Origin: Bacteroidia bacterium
GTDB taxonomy: Bacteria; Bacteroidota; Bacteroidia; B-17B0; Aurantibacillaceae
Reading direction: 5' to 3'
Assembly: GCA_016787445.1 (NCBI GenBank)
Contig: JAEUTQ010000011.1
Coordinates: 62,001-126,000 of the forward strand
Length of the DNA: 64,000 nucleotides
Shown here: positions 8,316 to 16,989 of the stretch, piece by piece
Numbering within the stretch: position 1 is the first letter of the stretch
How the letters are laid out: each line of letters starts with the position of its first letter
Program-made: the position numbers and the translations under genes
The notes under the pieces: model-generated
What the model saw: only the letters and a program-made list of their open reading frames with translations
Databases searched by the model: none
Told to the model about the DNA's origin: nothing

Positions 8316-8417
8316 TTAAATCACAAAGGCCTTGTTATTAGAAGTAAAAATGAACTTCTCAATATTAATAACACGCTTAGGTGTTAAAGATTTTAATATA
8401 TAAGTAATATTGTTCAT
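8316..8417 (-). CDS. Possible small protein, 33 residues, behind a good promoter
   Basis: The ATG is 11 bases downstream of a consensus -7 element (8429-8436), leaving an almost leaderless message. The frame stops at 8316, next to a GC hairpin (ccccgc/gcgggg, 8292-8314). It reads MNNITYILKSLTPKRV... and is not recognised. The transcript could instead be a noncoding leader running into the 44-residue frame and the Rnk-like gene. Confidence 0.3.
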   Translation of the reverse strand: MNNITYILKSLTPKRVINIEKFIFTSNNKAFVI

Positions 8418-8428
8418 TTTTGTTGCTA

Positions 8429-8436
8429 CAAATATA
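8429..8436 (-). promoter_or_regulatory. -7 element TATATTTG, minus strand
   Basis: It is an exact match to TAnnTTTG, reading leftwards towards the 33-residue frame and the Rnk operon. It lies in the 390-base gap between the divergent Rnk and hemD genes. Confidence 0.45.
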
Positions 8437-8479
8437 GGAAACTAATTCGCATTTAATCGTTAAGATTTGTTATTTATCA

Positions 8480-9169
8480 ATGTCCACTAATATTCTTCAA
8501 AACAAAAGCGTTTTCATTTCAAGAAAAATCGGAAACACAAGTATTTTTAACAAACTAGTAACTGAGTATGATATAAGTTTAAATGCAACCTCACTCATTA
8601 ACATAGTTCAAATTCCTTTTTCTTATACACCAAAAACTGATTGGATTTTTTTCACTAGTAAGAATGCTATTAATTTTTTCTTTGCTCAATATCCTGAAAT
8701 AAGTGACTTTGTTAAATATGGCGTCATCAGTGATTCATCCGCCGGTGAGCTTAAATTACACAAAAAAGAAGTTCACTTTATCGGTAAGGGTACTGATCTT
8801 TTAAAGATTGCGAAAAGTTTTAGAGAAACGCTTGGAAACGCCAGTGTGCTTTTTCCACAAGCCATGGATTCTATGCAAACCATACAAAAACAACTAGCGT
8901 TTAGTAACACTACTTACAATCTATATACGTACAAAACCATCATCCGAACCGACATCAACGTTCCTTATGCCGACATTTTAGTGTTTACCAGCCCCTCTAA
9001 TGTAACAGCATACTATAATCAATACAAACCAGACAACAGACAAATTATTGTAGGCATGGGAAACTCAACTAAATATCGGCTTTCGGAGTATGGAATTAAA
9101 AATGTTTTGGTTCCTGCGGAGTTTAGTGAATACGGTTTATACAAGTGTATTATAGGCATTCATCAATAG
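8480..9169 (+). CDS. hemD: Uroporphyrinogen-III synthase
   Basis: This is a 229-residue protein of the HemD fold, which closes and inverts ring D of hydroxymethylbilane to form uroporphyrinogen III in haem and sirohaem biosynthesis. It shows the family landmarks: VFISRKIG near the start, DWIFFTSKNAINFFF (about 54-68), VLFPQAMDSMQTI, ADILVFTSPSNVTAYY (about 165-180), and a final NVLVPAEFSEYGLYKCI resembling PSPTxxGL. HemD diverges strongly between species; these motifs and the length make the call sound. It stands alone here, with other haem genes outside the window. Confidence 0.85.
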   Translation: MSTNILQNKSVFISRKIGNTSIFNKLVTEYDISLNATSLINIVQIPFSYTPKTDWIFFTSKNAINFFFAQYPEISDFVKYGVISDSSAGELKLHKKEVHFIGKGTDLLKIAKSFRETLGNASVLFPQAMDSMQTIQKQLAFSNTTYNLYTYKTIIRTDINVPYADILVFTSPSNVTAYYNQYKPDNRQIIVGMGNSTKYRLSEYGIKNVLVPAEFSEYGLYKCIIGIHQ

Positions 9170-9249
9170 TGCTTTAGATCTCTTTGTGAAAAAATCTAAA
9201 AAAATGTGCTTTTTATTTCATTACTAATAGTTTTTGGATAAATAAGCTA

Positions 9250-9257
9250 TACTTTTG
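9250..9257 (+). promoter_or_regulatory. Putative -7 element for the efflux region
   Basis: TACTTTTG matches TAnnTTTG 10 bases before the ATG at 9268. It could drive the small membrane protein and the RND efflux genes behind it. Confidence 0.4.
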
Positions 9258-9267
9258 CATAACTGAT

Positions 9268-9594
9268 ATGCCAGTAATTACTAAAATAGTCAAATTCTCC
9301 CAACATATATTTGTTATACTTATTTTATTAGGCACATTATCTGCTTTAAGCTTGTCTTCCATCCAGTGGATTGAAAGTGACATTAAACAGACTGAAATCA
9401 TTTTAAATCAAGATTCACAATCAGAGAATTCTGAAGAGAAATCTGAATTCGAATTAGAAGAAACACTTTTAAATTCCAATAATCTGGAACACACAATTAA
9501 ATTATGTTATTCTGAAATTTATTTTTCACAACAAAACGTTTTATTAATTGATGGTCTATCCGGCCATACCACACCTCCTCCAAAGGTTTGTTAA
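9268..9594 (+). CDS. Small membrane-anchored protein upstream of RND efflux genes
   Basis: This is a 108-residue protein with one hydrophobic segment (about 13-32). An acidic stretch (about 45-65) and a short tail HTTPPPKVC follow. Small periplasmic proteins ending in a His/Pro-rich PPP tail often lie ahead of efflux operons in Bacteroidota, but I know no function for them. It is codirectional with and 68 bases from the adaptor gene. The C-terminal His and Cys could bind metal; that is speculation. Confidence 0.5.
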   Translation: MPVITKIVKFSQHIFVILILLGTLSALSLSSIQWIESDIKQTEIILNQDSQSENSEEKSEFELEETLLNSNNLEHTIKLCYSEIYFSQQNVLLIDGLSGHTTPPPKVC

Positions 9595-9662
9595 TCTAAT
9601 TTCCATTTTATTTTTCTATTCTATAAAACCTTTATGGTTTTGACTTAATTAATTTACTTATC

Positions 9663-10787
9663 GTGAAAACAAAATCAATTGCGCTATACTTAGCAGCCGC
9701 TCTTTTGGTAGCGAGCTGCCAAAGCAAACAAAATGAAAATGAAACTAAGGAAACCTTTCCTGTCACTACCGTTATTAAATCAGATACTTCTACGTTTACC
9801 GATTATGTGACGGAAGTGCATGCCATTCAAAATGTTGAGATAAGAGCCCGTGTTACAGGATATCTTGAAAAGATCCATGTTGACGAGGGAACTTATGTTA
9901 TAGAAAACCAATTACTCTTCACTATTAATAACCGCGAATACCTGGAGGAACTGGCAAAAGCCAAAGCGCTATACAGAAGCGCCGTTGCAGATATGGATGC
10001 TGCCGAATTAGAACTCAAAAATGTTCAGCAACTCGCCGATAAGAAAATTGTTTCTTCAACAGAACTTGCTCTTGCTAAAAACAAACTGGAAGCACAAAAA
10101 GCAAAAATGGAGGAAGCCTTAGCTCATCAGTCATACGCGCAAATCCGTTTATCCAATACGGAAATCCGGGCTCCATTCAATGGTATAATAAATCGGATTC
10201 CTCACAAAATAGGAAGCCTGATTGATGAAGGCACGTTACTCACTACAATTTCACAGAATGACGATGTGTTTGCCTATTTTGATGTATCGGAAAAAGAATA
10301 TTTAAGCTATGCTAGAAACCTTCAATCAGACAGCATTGAATCAAAAACTGTATCACTAATTCTTGCCGATGGCACCGAACATCCTCACAAAGGAAAAATC
10401 GAAACTATTGAAGGTATTATTGATGAAAAAACCGGAACCATAGCTTTCAGAGCACGATTCAGTAATCCCAGTAAAATAATTAAACATGGCGCCAGTGGAC
10501 GTGTACGATTACGAAAAAAATTCAAAGATGCAGTTTTCGTCCCACAAAAATCAACCTTTGAAATTCAGGACAAATTATATGTATATGTGGTTGACAATGC
10601 AAATAAAGTTCAGGCAAAGAACATCACAATCAAACATCGCCTTCCTCATTTATTCATAATTAATGAAGGGGTAAAAGAAGGTGATAAAATAATCTATGAA
10701 GGCATTCAAAATGTAAAAGACAATATGATTATTAATCCTTCAGTAATAAACATGAAAACAATTATTAAAGAATTAGCTTCCAAATAA
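9663..10787 (+). CDS. RND efflux periplasmic adaptor (membrane fusion) lipoprotein
   Basis: This is a 374-residue protein with a GTG start. A lipoprotein signal peptide ends at LLVASC (C19). The AcrA/MexE-type order follows: barrel-sandwich start EIRARVTGYLEKIHVDEGTYV, an alpha-helical hairpin (about 95-160), NTEIRAPFNGIINRIPHKIGSLI closing the lipoyl half, then beta-barrel and membrane-proximal domains. It would bridge the inner-membrane pump and the outer-membrane channel encoded next, starting 9 bases before the pump gene. The HAE1-type pump suggests organic substrates such as drugs or detergents. Confidence 0.9.
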   Translation: MKTKSIALYLAAALLVASCQSKQNENETKETFPVTTVIKSDTSTFTDYVTEVHAIQNVEIRARVTGYLEKIHVDEGTYVIENQLLFTINNREYLEELAKAKALYRSAVADMDAAELELKNVQQLADKKIVSSTELALAKNKLEAQKAKMEEALAHQSYAQIRLSNTEIRAPFNGIINRIPHKIGSLIDEGTLLTTISQNDDVFAYFDVSEKEYLSYARNLQSDSIESKTVSLILADGTEHPHKGKIETIEGIIDEKTGTIAFRARFSNPSKIIKHGASGRVRLRKKFKDAVFVPQKSTFEIQDKLYVYVVDNANKVQAKNITIKHRLPHLFIINEGVKEGDKIIYEGIQNVKDNMIINPSVINMKTIIKELASK

Positions 10788-10796
10788 CCATTAATC

Positions 10797-13700
10797 ATGT
10801 TTAAGAAATTTATACAAAGACCCGTTTTATCGCTCGTTCTTTCGGTATTTATTACCCTTTTAGGCTTATTAGCAATGACACAGCTTCCGGTGACTCAATA
10901 TCCCGACATTGCTCCTCCCGCTGTTTCAGTTACAACAAAATATACCGGTGCAAACGCGGAGGTGTGTGCCAAAGCTGTTGTTACTCCTTTGGAAAGAGCA
11001 ATTAATGGTGTACCGGGTATGGCATATATGACTTCCGTATCAGGTAATGATGGAACAAGTATTATTCAGGTCTATTTTAAAGTAGGCACCGATCCTGATT
11101 TAGCAGCTGTAAACGTACAGAACCGTGTTGCCACTGTACTGGATGAATTACCCGAAGAAGTAATTAAAGCAGGTGTATCTACCGAAAAAGAAGTGAACAG
11201 TATGCTGATGTATTTAAATCTTGTGAGCAGCGATACAACATTAGATGAAAAGTTCATTTACAATTTTGCGGATATTAATGTATTGGCGGAACTAAAACGG
11301 ATTGACGGTGTAGGCTTTGCAGATATTATGGGGCAACGCGAATACGCCATGAGAGTTTGGCTTAAACCCGCAAAACTTGATGCCTACGAAATTTCAGCAG
11401 AAGATATTGTTACTGCCTTGAGGGCGCAAAATATAGAAGCTGCACCCGGAAAAATTGGCGAAAGTTCCGGAAAAAAAGCACAGTCGTTACAATATGTATT
11501 ACGTTACACAGGAAAATTAACACAAAAAGAACAATATGAAAATCTGGTTGTAAAAGTTGGTACAGGCGGTGAAATGCTACGTTTGAAAGATGTGGCTGAT
11601 ATCGAATTCGGCTCATTGGATTATGATGTATTATCAAAAGAAAACGGCCGACCTTCCGCTGCAATTGTATTAAAACAACGACCTGGCTCTAATGCCGCGG
11701 AAGTAATCAGCAACATAAAAGATAAAATGTCGTTCTTAAAAGAAAGCACCTTCCCCCCCGGAATGGATTATACTATCAGCTATGACGTATCACGTTTTCT
11801 GGACGCATCCATTCATGAGGTAATAAAAACATTACTGGAAGCATTTATCCTGGTGGCTTTGGTTGTATTTATTTTTCTTCAAGACTGGCGTTCCACTTTA
11901 ATTCCGGTTTTAGCGGTACCTGTATCGTTAATCGGAACATTCGCTTTTATGCAACTTTTTGGTTTCTCCATTAATCTGTTAACCTTATTTGCACTGGTTC
12001 TGGCTATCGGTATTGTGGTTGATAATGCCATTGTGGTGGTTGAAGCTGTACATGCGAAAATGGAAGAAACTAATTCTGACGCAAAAACAGCAAGCATGCA
12101 GGCAATGGGCGAAATAGGAGGAGCAATTATTGCAATTACATTGGTTATGTCTGCCGTATTTATTCCTGTTGCGTTTTTAGATGGTCCTGTGGGTGTTTTT
12201 TACAGACAATTCTCCATTACTATGGCCATTTCAATTATTATTTCCGGAATAAACGCCTTAACCTTAACACCGGCACTCTGCGCCATATTACTGAAAAACC
12301 CTCATCACCACCCTAAGCCAAAAAATATTTTAACACGCTTCTTCGATTGGTTTAACCGTAAATATGATTCCATATCACTTCGCTACAAAAATACTCTGAA
12401 TGTGTTTATCAACAGGCGTTCAATAACTATTGGAGTTCTAGTCGTTTTCAGTTTAGGAACCTGGGGCGTAGGAAAATTATTACCTACCGGTTTTATCCCT
12501 ACCGAGGATCAAGGTACAATTTACGTTAATGTTACAACTCCTGTAGGTGCTACTCTTGAAAGAACAGAAGAGGTAATGGGCGAAATAGATAAGGTTGCAA
12601 AAACACTAGCGGAAATAGAATCAACATCATCCTTGGCCGGCTTTAGCATGATGACCGACGGATCCGGAGCTTCATTCGGCATGAGTACAATTAGTTTAAA
12701 ACCATGGAAAGACCGGGATAAAACCGCTGAGGAATTGATTACCGAATTAGAAGAAAAAACAAAACACATAAAGGATGCTGAAATACAATTCTTCCCTCCA
12801 CCAGCAGTTCCGGGCTTTGGTAACGCCGGAGGATTTGAGTTACGTTTGCTGGATAAAACAGGTTCGGGTAACCTTCATTACACCTATGATGTGACTCAGA
12901 AATTTATGGAAGCTGTTAAAAAGAGAAAAGAAATTAAAAATATTTTCACCAGCTTTAACCCTACTTTTCCCCAATACTTAATTCATATTGATCAGGATGT
13001 TGCTGCCAAAAAAGGTATTACCGTTGATAATGCCATGAGTAATCTGCAAACATTGATGGGAAGCTATTACGCAACTAATTTTATCCGCTTCGGTCAAATG
13101 TATAAAGTAATGTTGCAGTCCGATCCTAAATTCAGAGCACAACCTGAAGACATCTTAAAGCTTCGTGTTAAAAATAAAGATGGTGAAATGGTTCCTTATT
13201 CACTGTTCAGTAAAATAGAGCGTATTTATGGTCCTGAACAATTAACGCGTTACAATATGTACATTTCCGCGATGCTAAATGGGGAGGCTGCCGACGGTTA
13301 TAGCAGTGGAGATGCCATTAAAGCAATTGAAGAAACTGCAAAAATAAGTTTACCAAGAGGCTACTCCTATGAGTGGTCTGGAATGACACGTGAAGAAATT
13401 CTTTCAGGCAATCAGGTTATTTACATTTTCGCATTGTGTCTGGTGTTTGTTTACCTCTTACTAAGTGCGCAGTATGAAAGTTTTTTATTACCTCTACCTG
13501 TAATCTTATCGCTTCCTGTTGGAATATTCGGTTCACTATTTTTATTATTAATTACAGGTTTAGAAAACAACATTTACGCGCAGGTAGCAATGGTAATGCT
13601 CATTGGTTTACTGGGTAAAAATGCCATTTTAATTGTTGAATTTGCCATCTTAAAACAAAAACACGGATTAAGTCCGGTAGAGGCTGCCATGCAAGGCGCT

Positions 13701-13955
13701 GTTGCACGCTTACGACCTATTCTTATGACATCATTTGCTTTTATTGCCGGTTTAATTCCGCTAATGATGGCGTCAGGAGCAGGAGCAATTGGTAACCGAA
13801 CCATTGGTACCGCGGCAGCCGGTGGTATGTTATTAGGTACCGTATTTGGTGTTTTAGTTGTGCCAGGACTTTATATTCTGTTTTCAGGCAAAGAAATTAA
13901 ACACAAAAAAAATAAACATTTAGAAGAAATAGCAGAAGCACATGTTGAAAATTAA
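10797..13955 (+). CDS. RND multidrug efflux pump, HAE1 (AcrB-like)
   Basis: This is a 1052-residue inner-membrane pump of the usual length. Landmarks are FIQRPVLSLVLSVFITLLGL (TM1), QLPVTQYPDIAPP, the TM4 proton-relay region GIVVDNAIVVVEAV (about 405-418) and the TM10 GKNAILIVEFA with its lysine. The second relay residue, Asp in AcrB, is Asn here (VDN); this is a known variation but affects the relay triad. It lies between the adaptor and TolC-like genes, overlapping the latter by 14 bases. Energy source: proton-motive force. Confidence 0.95.
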   Translation: MFKKFIQRPVLSLVLSVFITLLGLLAMTQLPVTQYPDIAPPAVSVTTKYTGANAEVCAKAVVTPLERAINGVPGMAYMTSVSGNDGTSIIQVYFKVGTDPDLAAVNVQNRVATVLDELPEEVIKAGVSTEKEVNSMLMYLNLVSSDTTLDEKFIYNFADINVLAELKRIDGVGFADIMGQREYAMRVWLKPAKLDAYEISAEDIVTALRAQNIEAAPGKIGESSGKKAQSLQYVLRYTGKLTQKEQYENLVVKVGTGGEMLRLKDVADIEFGSLDYDVLSKENGRPSAAIVLKQRPGSNAAEVISNIKDKMSFLKESTFPPGMDYTISYDVSRFLDASIHEVIKTLLEAFILVALVVFIFLQDWRSTLIPVLAVPVSLIGTFAFMQLFGFSINLLTLFALVLAIGIVVDNAIVVVEAVHAKMEETNSDAKTASMQAMGEIGGAIIAITLVMSAVFIPVAFLDGPVGVFYRQFSITMAISIIISGINALTLTPALCAILLKNPHHHPKPKNILTRFFDWFNRKYDSISLRYKNTLNVFINRRSITIGVLVVFSLGTWGVGKLLPTGFIPTEDQGTIYVNVTTPVGATLERTEEVMGEIDKVAKTLAEIESTSSLAGFSMMTDGSGASFGMSTISLKPWKDRDKTAEELITELEEKTKHIKDAEIQFFPPPAVPGFGNAGGFELRLLDKTGSGNLHYTYDVTQKFMEAVKKRKEIKNIFTSFNPTFPQYLIHIDQDVAAKKGITVDNAMSNLQTLMGSYYATNFIRFGQMYKVMLQSDPKFRAQPEDILKLRVKNKDGEMVPYSLFSKIERIYGPEQLTRYNMYISAMLNGEAADGYSSGDAIKAIEETAKISLPRGYSYEWSGMTREEILSGNQVIYIFALCLVFVYLLLSAQYESFLLPLPVILSLPVGIFGSLFLLLITGLENNIYAQVAMVMLIGLLGKNAILIVEFAILKQKHGLSPVEAAMQGAVARLRPILMTSFAFIAGLIPLMMASGAGAIGNRTIGTAAAGGMLLGTVFGVLVVPGLYILFSGKEIKHKKNKHLEEIAEAHVEN

Positions 13956-15390
13956 ACACTCTTTTTTATTTAGTATTGTTATCCTCCTGATTGTAATTTC
14001 AGGTTGCAAAACAATTCAGTTAGATACGGCATCCGTTAAAAAACAATTGCCTGTAAAATATTCTAACGCATCTGATTCAGTTTCGACCCAGCCGCAAAAA
14101 TGGCAAGTGATGTTTTTTAATCCTGATTTAAAAACCCTAATCGACACCGCTTTAAAAAATAATTTTGACTTGAAGCTGGCTTTGCAGAAAATTGAAACTT
14201 ACAAAGCCGGACTTACTTTAAATAAGGGAATTCGTTTGCCTGAACTTGGAGTGAATGCTGCCATTGGTCAACGGAAATTTGGTGATTACACGATGGACGG
14301 CGTTGGAAATTACGACACACAATTTTCGCCAAACATCAACGACAAACAACAAATCCCTAATCCACTGCCAGATTACTACGTGGGCTTTGGTGCTTCCTGG
14401 GAAATTGATTTGTGGGGCAAATTAAAAAACAAGAAAAAAGCGGCAGCAGCAAGATTTATTGCTTCCCAACATGGAAGAGATTTAATTATAACAAACTTAA
14501 TTTCTGAAATTGCTTCGAATTACTTCCGTTTACTGGCACTCGACAATGAAGCAAAAATCCTGGAAGACAATATCGAACTTCAACAGGCAGCATATGATCT
14601 TGTTACTGCTCAGAAAGAAGCCGGAAAAGCAAATGAGCTTGCTGTAGAGATGATGAAAGCGCAATTACTAAGTTCTAAGGCCATTCAAACAGAGGTACAA
14701 CAAATGATTATTGAAACGGAAAGTACAATTAATTTTTTGTGTGGTACTTATCCTAAAGCTGTAAATCGTGATACTACTTACTTTTCACAACATTTATCTA
14801 CCACCATTAACACCGGAATTCCCTCCGATTTACTAAAAAACCGACCTGACATTAAACAGGCCGAAGCAGAACTTAAAGCCGCTAATGCAGATGTAAAATC
14901 AGCCCAGGCTGCATTTTACCCTAGCTTAAACATTAATGCTGCATTGGGTTTACAATCATTCAAATCATTTCTGTTACTGGAAACGCCCGCCTCTCTGGCT
15001 TATAATGTGGCAGGCGGACTTGCCGCTCCTTTAATCAACCGGCGACGATTAAAATCAGAATTAATGGCCGCAAAGTCTGAACAAAAACAAGCTTACATCA
15101 ATTACGAAAAAACGGTTACTAATAGTTTTAAAGAAGTATACATTGCTCTTAATAACATTAAGAACATTAAGAATATGTACGACTTAAAAAAAGAAGAAGC
15201 AGATATTTTAAAAAAATCAATTGTAACTTCAGGAGAATTATTTAAAGCCGGACGAGCCAGTTATCTTGAAGTGATAACTACTCAAAAAAACGCATTGCAA
15301 TCACAATTAGAATTAATAAATTTATATAACCGCCAAAATGTTGCACTTGTAAATTTATATAGGGCAATCGGAGGAGGCTGGAAGAATTAA
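13942..15390 (+). CDS. RND efflux outer-membrane lipoprotein (OprM/NodT family)
   Basis: This is a 482-residue protein with a lipoprotein signal ending at VISGC (C22). It has the two OEP repeats of the TolC/OprM fold, with internal marker motifs WEIDLWGKLKNKKKAAAARF (about 152-171) and LLKNRPDIKQAEAELKAANADVKSAQAAFYPSL. It starts 14 bases inside the pump gene, so translation is probably coupled. It completes a tripartite pump. TerC begins 6 bases after its stop. Confidence 0.92.
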   Translation: MLKIKHSFLFSIVILLIVISGCKTIQLDTASVKKQLPVKYSNASDSVSTQPQKWQVMFFNPDLKTLIDTALKNNFDLKLALQKIETYKAGLTLNKGIRLPELGVNAAIGQRKFGDYTMDGVGNYDTQFSPNINDKQQIPNPLPDYYVGFGASWEIDLWGKLKNKKKAAAARFIASQHGRDLIITNLISEIASNYFRLLALDNEAKILEDNIELQQAAYDLVTAQKEAGKANELAVEMMKAQLLSSKAIQTEVQQMIIETESTINFLCGTYPKAVNRDTTYFSQHLSTTINTGIPSDLLKNRPDIKQAEAELKAANADVKSAQAAFYPSLNINAALGLQSFKSFLLLETPASLAYNVAGGLAAPLINRRRLKSELMAAKSEQKQAYINYEKTVTNSFKEVYIALNNIKNIKNMYDLKKEEADILKKSIVTSGELFKAGRASYLEVITTQKNALQSQLELINLYNRQNVALVNLYRAIGGGWKN

Positions 15391-15396
15391 CCAACT

Positions 15397-16092
15397 ATGA
15401 TAGCAGAAATACTAGCACCATTATTATCCCTTATTTCATTAGAAGTAATTTTAGGTATTGATAACATTATATTCATATCAATACTGGCAGATAAACTACC
15501 TGCAGAACAAAAAGACAAACTTCGGTACTGGGGTCTGGGTCTTGCTATGTTTATCAGATTACTACTATTAACAGTTATTGCCTGGATACTGAAATTAGAC
15601 AAGGAATTATTCACTTTGTTTAATGTATCTTTTTCAGGAAAAGGATTGATTTTACTGGCAGGGGGATTATTTCTTATTTATAAAAGCACAAAAGAAATTT
15701 TACATAAAACAGAAGGTGATGACAAAGATAATCAGAGCAGCACAAAGAAAGGGAGCTTTAAGACACTTTTAACCGAGGTTATTATCCTTGATTTAGTGTT
15801 TTCTATCGACTCAATTATAACCGCGGTTGGGATGGTTCAGGAATTGTGGATCATGTATGCATCCGTTATCATTGCCGTAGTTATCATGCTTTTCGCATCG
15901 AAACCAATCAGCAAATTCATTCAAAAACATCCTTCATTTAAAATCCTGGCATTATGTTTTTTAATGATGATTGGTGTATCGCTTATCGCGGAAGGAATGC
16001 ATTTTGTCATACCTAAAGGATATATATACTTCTCTATGGCATTTGCCTTTATTGTGGATGTGATACAAATGAAAAAGTTAAACAAAATTTAA
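15397..16092 (+). CDS. TerC-family integral membrane protein
   Basis: This is a 231-residue protein with about seven membrane segments. It shows the family signature SLEVILGIDNIIFISIL near the N-terminus and the mirrored ILDLVFSIDSIITAVGM (about 130-146), whose acidic residues in the membrane suggest ion binding. TerC homologues are implicated in manganese export and in metalation of exported proteins; tellurite resistance is only the historical name. It follows the efflux genes by 6 bases and so may belong to the same transcript. It converges with the FGE-like gene 3 bases away. Confidence 0.85.
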   Translation: MIAEILAPLLSLISLEVILGIDNIIFISILADKLPAEQKDKLRYWGLGLAMFIRLLLLTVIAWILKLDKELFTLFNVSFSGKGLILLAGGLFLIYKSTKEILHKTEGDDKDNQSSTKKGSFKTLLTEVIILDLVFSIDSIITAVGMVQELWIMYASVIIAVVIMLFASKPISKFIQKHPSFKILALCFLMMIGVSLIAEGMHFVIPKGYIYFSMAFAFIVDVIQMKKLNKI

Positions 16093-16095
16093 ATA

Positions 16096-16914
16096 TTAGA
16101 CGCCAGCATTTTGTTTCACAATGCAAACACACCGAAAGCCTAACCAAGCTGTAGGTTTTTCATAATGAATGTCTTTCCCTACTCTGCATTCTTCCAGTAA
16201 ATTTCTCCAACTTCCTCCTTTACTGATTCCTTTTTCCAATACCATTTCGGCGGCATTGCCAATCATATTGTACAATTTGAAGCTATTGGGCCAATAAGAA
16301 ATAACAGGCGCGAATACTTCCATTCCTATTCTATTTACATCGCCACCGCTTCTCACCCATTCTGCCGTATCCTTTGCCCAACGATGATTAAAGGTTACTA
16401 AACCTTTTTCATTCTTGCCACCTCGCGAGAATACTGAATAACCATCGCTATAATTTCCATTGTTACTTATAAACTCCCATTCTGCTTTGGATGGTAGCCT
16501 GTATTCGAAATTAATGTCCTGGTATTTTTTTGAAATTATCATAAGCCGTTTCACTTGTTCTGTTCGCCATTTACAATAAGCCGTTACTTGCTCATAACTG
16601 ATACCTACTACTGGAAAATAATTATAAGCCGGATGACGATAATAGTATATGACATATGGTTCATTCGTTGCATATTTCTCTCGCCATACTGTTGTATCCG
16701 GAAGTACAGCTTTATGTTCAGGCGAATTCGCACCATACTTGGTTTTAACCCACATTTCGTATTCAAGCCATGCCAGATTCGTTATTTCGGCTTCATCAGC
16801 ATAGAGTGTATCACAAATCTTCACCGTACCGGGCGGAATAAATTGCTTTTTCTTTTTTCCCGTGAAGGAAAGTAAAACGGTTGCAAGCAGAGTAAGAAGT
16901 ATTATTTTTCTCAT
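16096..16914 (-). CDS. FGE/SUMF-domain (formylglycine-generating-like) secreted protein
   Basis: This is a 272-residue protein. A signal peptide (1-18, LLTLLATVLLSFTG) is followed by an FGE-sulfatase fold: VGISYEQVTAYCKWRTEQ (about 104-121), YRLPSKAEWEFISN, MIGNAAEMVLEKG, SKGGSWRN and the terminal WLGFRCVC. In Bacteroidota, relatives include GldK/PorK and many non-catalytic binding proteins. Catalytic competence is uncertain. It lies 75 bases beyond the sigma/membrane-protein pair on the same strand. Confidence 0.75.
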   Translation of the reverse strand: MRKIILLTLLATVLLSFTGKKKKQFIPPGTVKICDTLYADEAEITNLAWLEYEMWVKTKYGANSPEHKAVLPDTTVWREKYATNEPYVIYYYRHPAYNYFPVVGISYEQVTAYCKWRTEQVKRLMIISKKYQDINFEYRLPSKAEWEFISNNGNYSDGYSVFSRGGKNEKGLVTFNHRWAKDTAEWVRSGGDVNRIGMEVFAPVISYWPNSFKLYNMIGNAAEMVLEKGISKGGSWRNLLEECRVGKDIHYEKPTAWLGFRCVCIVKQNAGV

Positions 16915-16989
16915 GGAATTAGTTTTAATAATAGATTTTTAAGGTGCGAGATCATCGCACTTAATATGTTTAATAAATTCTGTTTGTAC

